NCBI GenBank assembly: GCA_964624465.1
Contig: CAZUZD010000324.1
Location: 1 to 6,716, forward strand
Direction of reading: 5' to 3'
Length of the DNA stretch: 6,716 bases
Source: CAZUZD01 sp964624465
Lineage (GTDB): Bacteria; Planctomycetota; Planctomycetia; Isosphaerales; Isosphaeraceae
Shown: piece by piece, positions 5,126 to 6,716 of the stretch
Layout of the letters: the number at the start of each line of letters is the position of its first letter
Position numbering within the stretch: the first letter of the stretch is position 1
The notes under the pieces: generated by a model
The model's input: only the letters and a program-made list of their open reading frames with translations
Databases searched by the model: none
Told to the model about the DNA's origin: nothing
Program-made: the position numbers and the translations under genes

Positions 5126-6716
5126 TCAGTCGGCCTTGGGCGCGGCCGCGGTCGTCTTCTGGAACGTGATGGCCGACTCGGGCGGGCCGCCGAAGGGGCG
5201 GAAGCTGAGGGCGTCGGGCTTGGGCTGGCCGATCTGGCCGACCATCGGCGGGGCGTCGGGCGGGGCGAGCGTGAGCAGGCCCTTCTCGTAGGTCACCTCG
5301 CCCTTGATGTCGCGGGTCTGGCCGGCGTCCTGCACGGCCCAGGTGAACTGCTTCTCGGCGGTCACGGTGAGGGTGATCGCCTGCTCCTTGGAGAGGTCCA
5401 CCTTCCACGACCCGACCAGCGCCTCGAGCGCCGCCGGGGCCGTGGGGTCGACCTCGGGCGCGGCGGCGGGGGCCGCGGGATCGGATCCGGCCGGCGCGGC
5501 GGCGACGGCGGTGGCGGCCGGGGGCTCGACCTGCCTCAGGAGCTGGGGGGCGAGCGGGTCGTTGGGCTGGATCCGCACGACCTCCTTCAGTTCCCGGGCG
5601 GCGGCGTCGGCGTGGTTGGCGGTGAGGTAGTGGTAGGCGAGCACGAAGTGCGCCGGCGCCGAGTCGGCGTTCTCGCGGCGGAAGGCCTCGAGCTTGCGGA
5701 GCTGCGCCGTGTAGGTCTCGGCGTCGGGGTACAGGCCCATCAGCGTCGCCCAGTCCCAGCCGGGGCCGACCGACAGGACGGCGAAGAGCACGGCGGCGCT
5801 CTCGTTGTACCGGCCGAGGGCGAACAGGCAGAGGGCGCGGAACTCGTGGAGGGTGGCGTCGTTGGGCAGGGTCTTGAGGGCGTCGTCGGCCAGGCTGAGC
5901 GCGGTGGCGGCGTCGCCCGACTTGAACGCGGCGCGGGCCCGCTCGAAGGCCTGCAGGGCCGGGTCGGCGGCCTCGGGCTCGGGGGGCGCGGCGGCCGTGT
6001 TGATCGGCTCGGTGTAGTTGAACGCCGGCGTCTCCGCGGCCGGCGGCGGCAGCGGGGCTCCCGGCGGCGCGGCCCCGCCGTCCACCACCACCGGCGCCGG
6101 CTGCTGCACGACCACGGTGGCTGGCGGCTGCTGCACGATCACCGTCGTGGGCGGCTGCTGCACGACCACCGGCTGCTGGATCACGGTCGTCGACTGCACG
6201 ACGTACGGGTTCGCATAGCGCGCGCCCATGCCCCAGCTCGTCATCGTCGAGCCGAGCGCCCAGCCTGCCATGCCCCACCCCAGCGCGTTCCAGGCGTTGT
6301 TATTATTCGCGTTCTGCTGGCCGTGCCAGTACCCGTTCACCCAGCCGTTGTGATACGCCCCCGACGGGTACCGTCCCGGCCAGTACCCCGGGCCATACCC
6401 ACCCGGCGGATACGGCCGCCCGCCACCTCCCGGATACCACGGGCCGCCGGGGCCACCCGGCCGGTAGCCGTTGTTGTTGTAGCCGTAGTTCGGACGGTTG
6501 TTGAAGTTGGTGTTGCCGTAGTTCGGGCGGTTGTTGACGTTGTTGATGTTCGTCGGGCGGTTGTTCACGTTCACATTCACGTTCGTGTTGCCACCCGTGT
6601 TCACGGTCGGCCGGTTGAACGTGTTGTTCGTGTTGCCGCCGCCGATGTTCGGCCGGTTGACCGTGTTGTTCGTCGTGTTGCCGCCGCCGATGTTCGGCCG
6701 GTTGACCGTGTTGTTC
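5126..6716 (-). CDS. Asn-rich low-complexity protein with TPR region and C-terminal lipocalin-like domain, 5' partial
   Basis: At least 529 residues are encoded. The frame stays open to the right edge, so the start, and any signal peptide, is outside; the GTG at 6602-6604 is only an internal Val codon. In protein order: an Asn-rich repeat tract (about 6475-6716, units such as NNTVNRPNIGGGNT and NNRPNYG); a Gly/Pro/Tyr-rich part (6360-6475); a Trp/Gly-rich stretch with NALGWGMAGWALGS (6195-6360); Val-Gln-Gln-Pro repeats (6085-6195); a Pro/Ala linker; TPR-like helices (about 5525-5965, with FKSGDAATALSLADDALKTLPND and AARELKEVVRIQPNDPLAP); another Ala/Pro linker; and a beta-rich C-terminal domain (about 5135-5440, starting LVGSWKVDLS) resembling small lipocalin-like domains. 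Nothing enzymatic is seen. I infer an exported or surface protein binding partners through the TPRs. Proteins of this style occur in planctomycetes, but no function is known to me. It converges with the phosphoesterase gene. Confidence 0.85.
   Translation of the reverse strand, partial: NNTVNRPNIGGGNTTNNTVNRPNIGGGNTNNTFNRPTVNTGGNTNVNVNVNNRPTNINNVNNRPNYGNTNFNNRPNYGYNNNGYRPGGPGGPWYPGGGGRPYPPGGYGPGYWPGRYPSGAYHNGWVNGYWHGQQNANNNNAWNALGWGMAGWALGSTMTSWGMGARYANPYVVQSTTVIQQPVVVQQPPTTVIVQQPPATVVVQQPAPVVVDGGAAPPGAPLPPPAAETPAFNYTEPINTAAAPPEPEAADPALQAFERARAAFKSGDAATALSLADDALKTLPNDATLHEFRALCLFALGRYNESAAVLFAVLSVGPGWDWATLMGLYPDAETYTAQLRKLEAFRRENADSAPAHFVLAYHYLTANHADAAARELKEVVRIQPNDPLAPQLLRQVEPPAATAVAAAPAGSDPAAPAAAPEVDPTAPAALEALVGSWKVDLSKEQAITLTVTAEKQFTWAVQDAGQTRDIKGEVTYEKGLLTLAPPDAPPMVGQIGQPKPDALSFRPFGGPPESAITFQKTTAAAPKAD
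6099..6179 (-). repeat. In-frame 27-bp repeats encoding Val/Gln/Gln/Pro units
   Basis: GGCTGCTGCACGA recurs at 6099-6111, 6126-6138 and 6153-6165, exactly 27 bp apart, with a shortened copy at 6171-6179. In the minus-strand protein this gives VVQQP-type units of about nine residues (VVVQQPPTT, VIVQQPPAT, VVVQQPAP). It is probably an extended or beta-prone linker between the Trp/Gly-rich segment and the TPR part. Confidence 0.85.
6482..6568 (-). repeat. Degenerate Asn-Asn-Arg-Pro repeats
   Basis: Diverged short units occur here: the plus strand shows CCGTAGTTCGG followed by CGGTTGTTGA twice, then a further CGGTTGTTCA copy. The protein reads NNRPTNINNV, NNRPNYGNTNF and NNRPNYGY. They share the NRP core with the 45-bp repeats next to them but are older or freer in sequence. 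Boundaries are approximate. Confidence 0.7.
6585..6716 (-). repeat. 45-bp tandem repeats encoding Asn-rich 15-residue units
   Basis: Three units begin at 6585, 6630 and 6675, so the period is exactly 45 bp (15 codons). The first 42 bp of units two and three (6630-6671 and 6675-6716) are identical base for base. The 6585 unit is diverged. The encoded unit is NNTVNRPNIGGGNTT or close to it. The array runs into the right edge, so its full copy number is not visible. Confidence 0.9.

Noticed and set aside
4902..6278. Minus-strand ORF in another frame across the TPR gene
   Set aside because: The translation is Arg/Ala/Gly/Pro-rich low complexity. The overlapping frame at 5126-6716 carries the TPR and lipocalin-like sequence.
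6602..6604. GTG as the start of the Asn-rich gene
   Set aside because: The same frame continues upstream in the same repeat pattern to the window edge, so this is an internal Val codon.
6585..6716. CRISPR-like direct repeats
   Set aside because: The repeats are contiguous, in frame and coding, with no unique spacers and no cas genes nearby.

Overview
The window is a very GC-rich bacterial segment with strong G/C preference at third codon positions, which is why long antisense and out-of-frame ORFs abound. The gene content points to Planctomycetota, perhaps an Isosphaeraceae- or Gemmata-like lineage. The clues are a WD40 tail ending in the sequence LGLGW after a WDL motif, an Asn-rich/TPR protein of a style I associate with planctomycetes, a bacterial eRF1-like (baeRF) protein, and weak Shine-Dalgarno sites. 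The phylum is an inference from style, not a marker-gene result.

Layout from left to right: (1) 1-630 (+), the C-terminal part of a WD40 beta-propeller protein whose start lies outside the window; (2) 824-2026 (+), a baeRF-superfamily protein, an eRF1/Pelota homologue with a zinc-ribbon insert and no GGQ motif; (3) 2113-3507 (+), a metallo-beta-lactamase/beta-CASP ribonuclease of the Ysh1/CPSF73-like type; (4) 3569-5023 (+), a secreted purple-acid-phosphatase-like metallophosphoesterase; (5) 5126-6716 (-), a convergent gene for an Asn-rich, low-complexity, TPR-containing, probably exported protein whose N-terminus is cut by the right edge. The four + genes are separated by 193, 86 and 61 bp. 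No stretch over 300 bp lacks a gene. The longest gap, 631-823, holds only a post-stop hairpin, a second short hairpin and a possible ribosome-binding site.

Each complete or 3'-complete gene is followed within about 35 bp by a perfect GC-rich hairpin of 8-12 bp, and the convergent pair at 5024-5125 has two. The + genes may therefore be separately terminated or only partly co-transcribed. Genes 2 and 3 make a plausible functional pair: a release-factor-like, ribosome-associated protein and an RNA endo/exonuclease, which would fit RNA or translation quality control. Genes 4 and 5 look like envelope or extracellular functions with no obvious link to that pair.

I found no rRNA, tRNA, CRISPR array, insertion sequence or clear mobile element. 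No convincing wholly new system is visible. The best leads are the baeRF/beta-CASP neighbourhood and the in-frame 45-bp tandem repeats in the Asn-rich gene.
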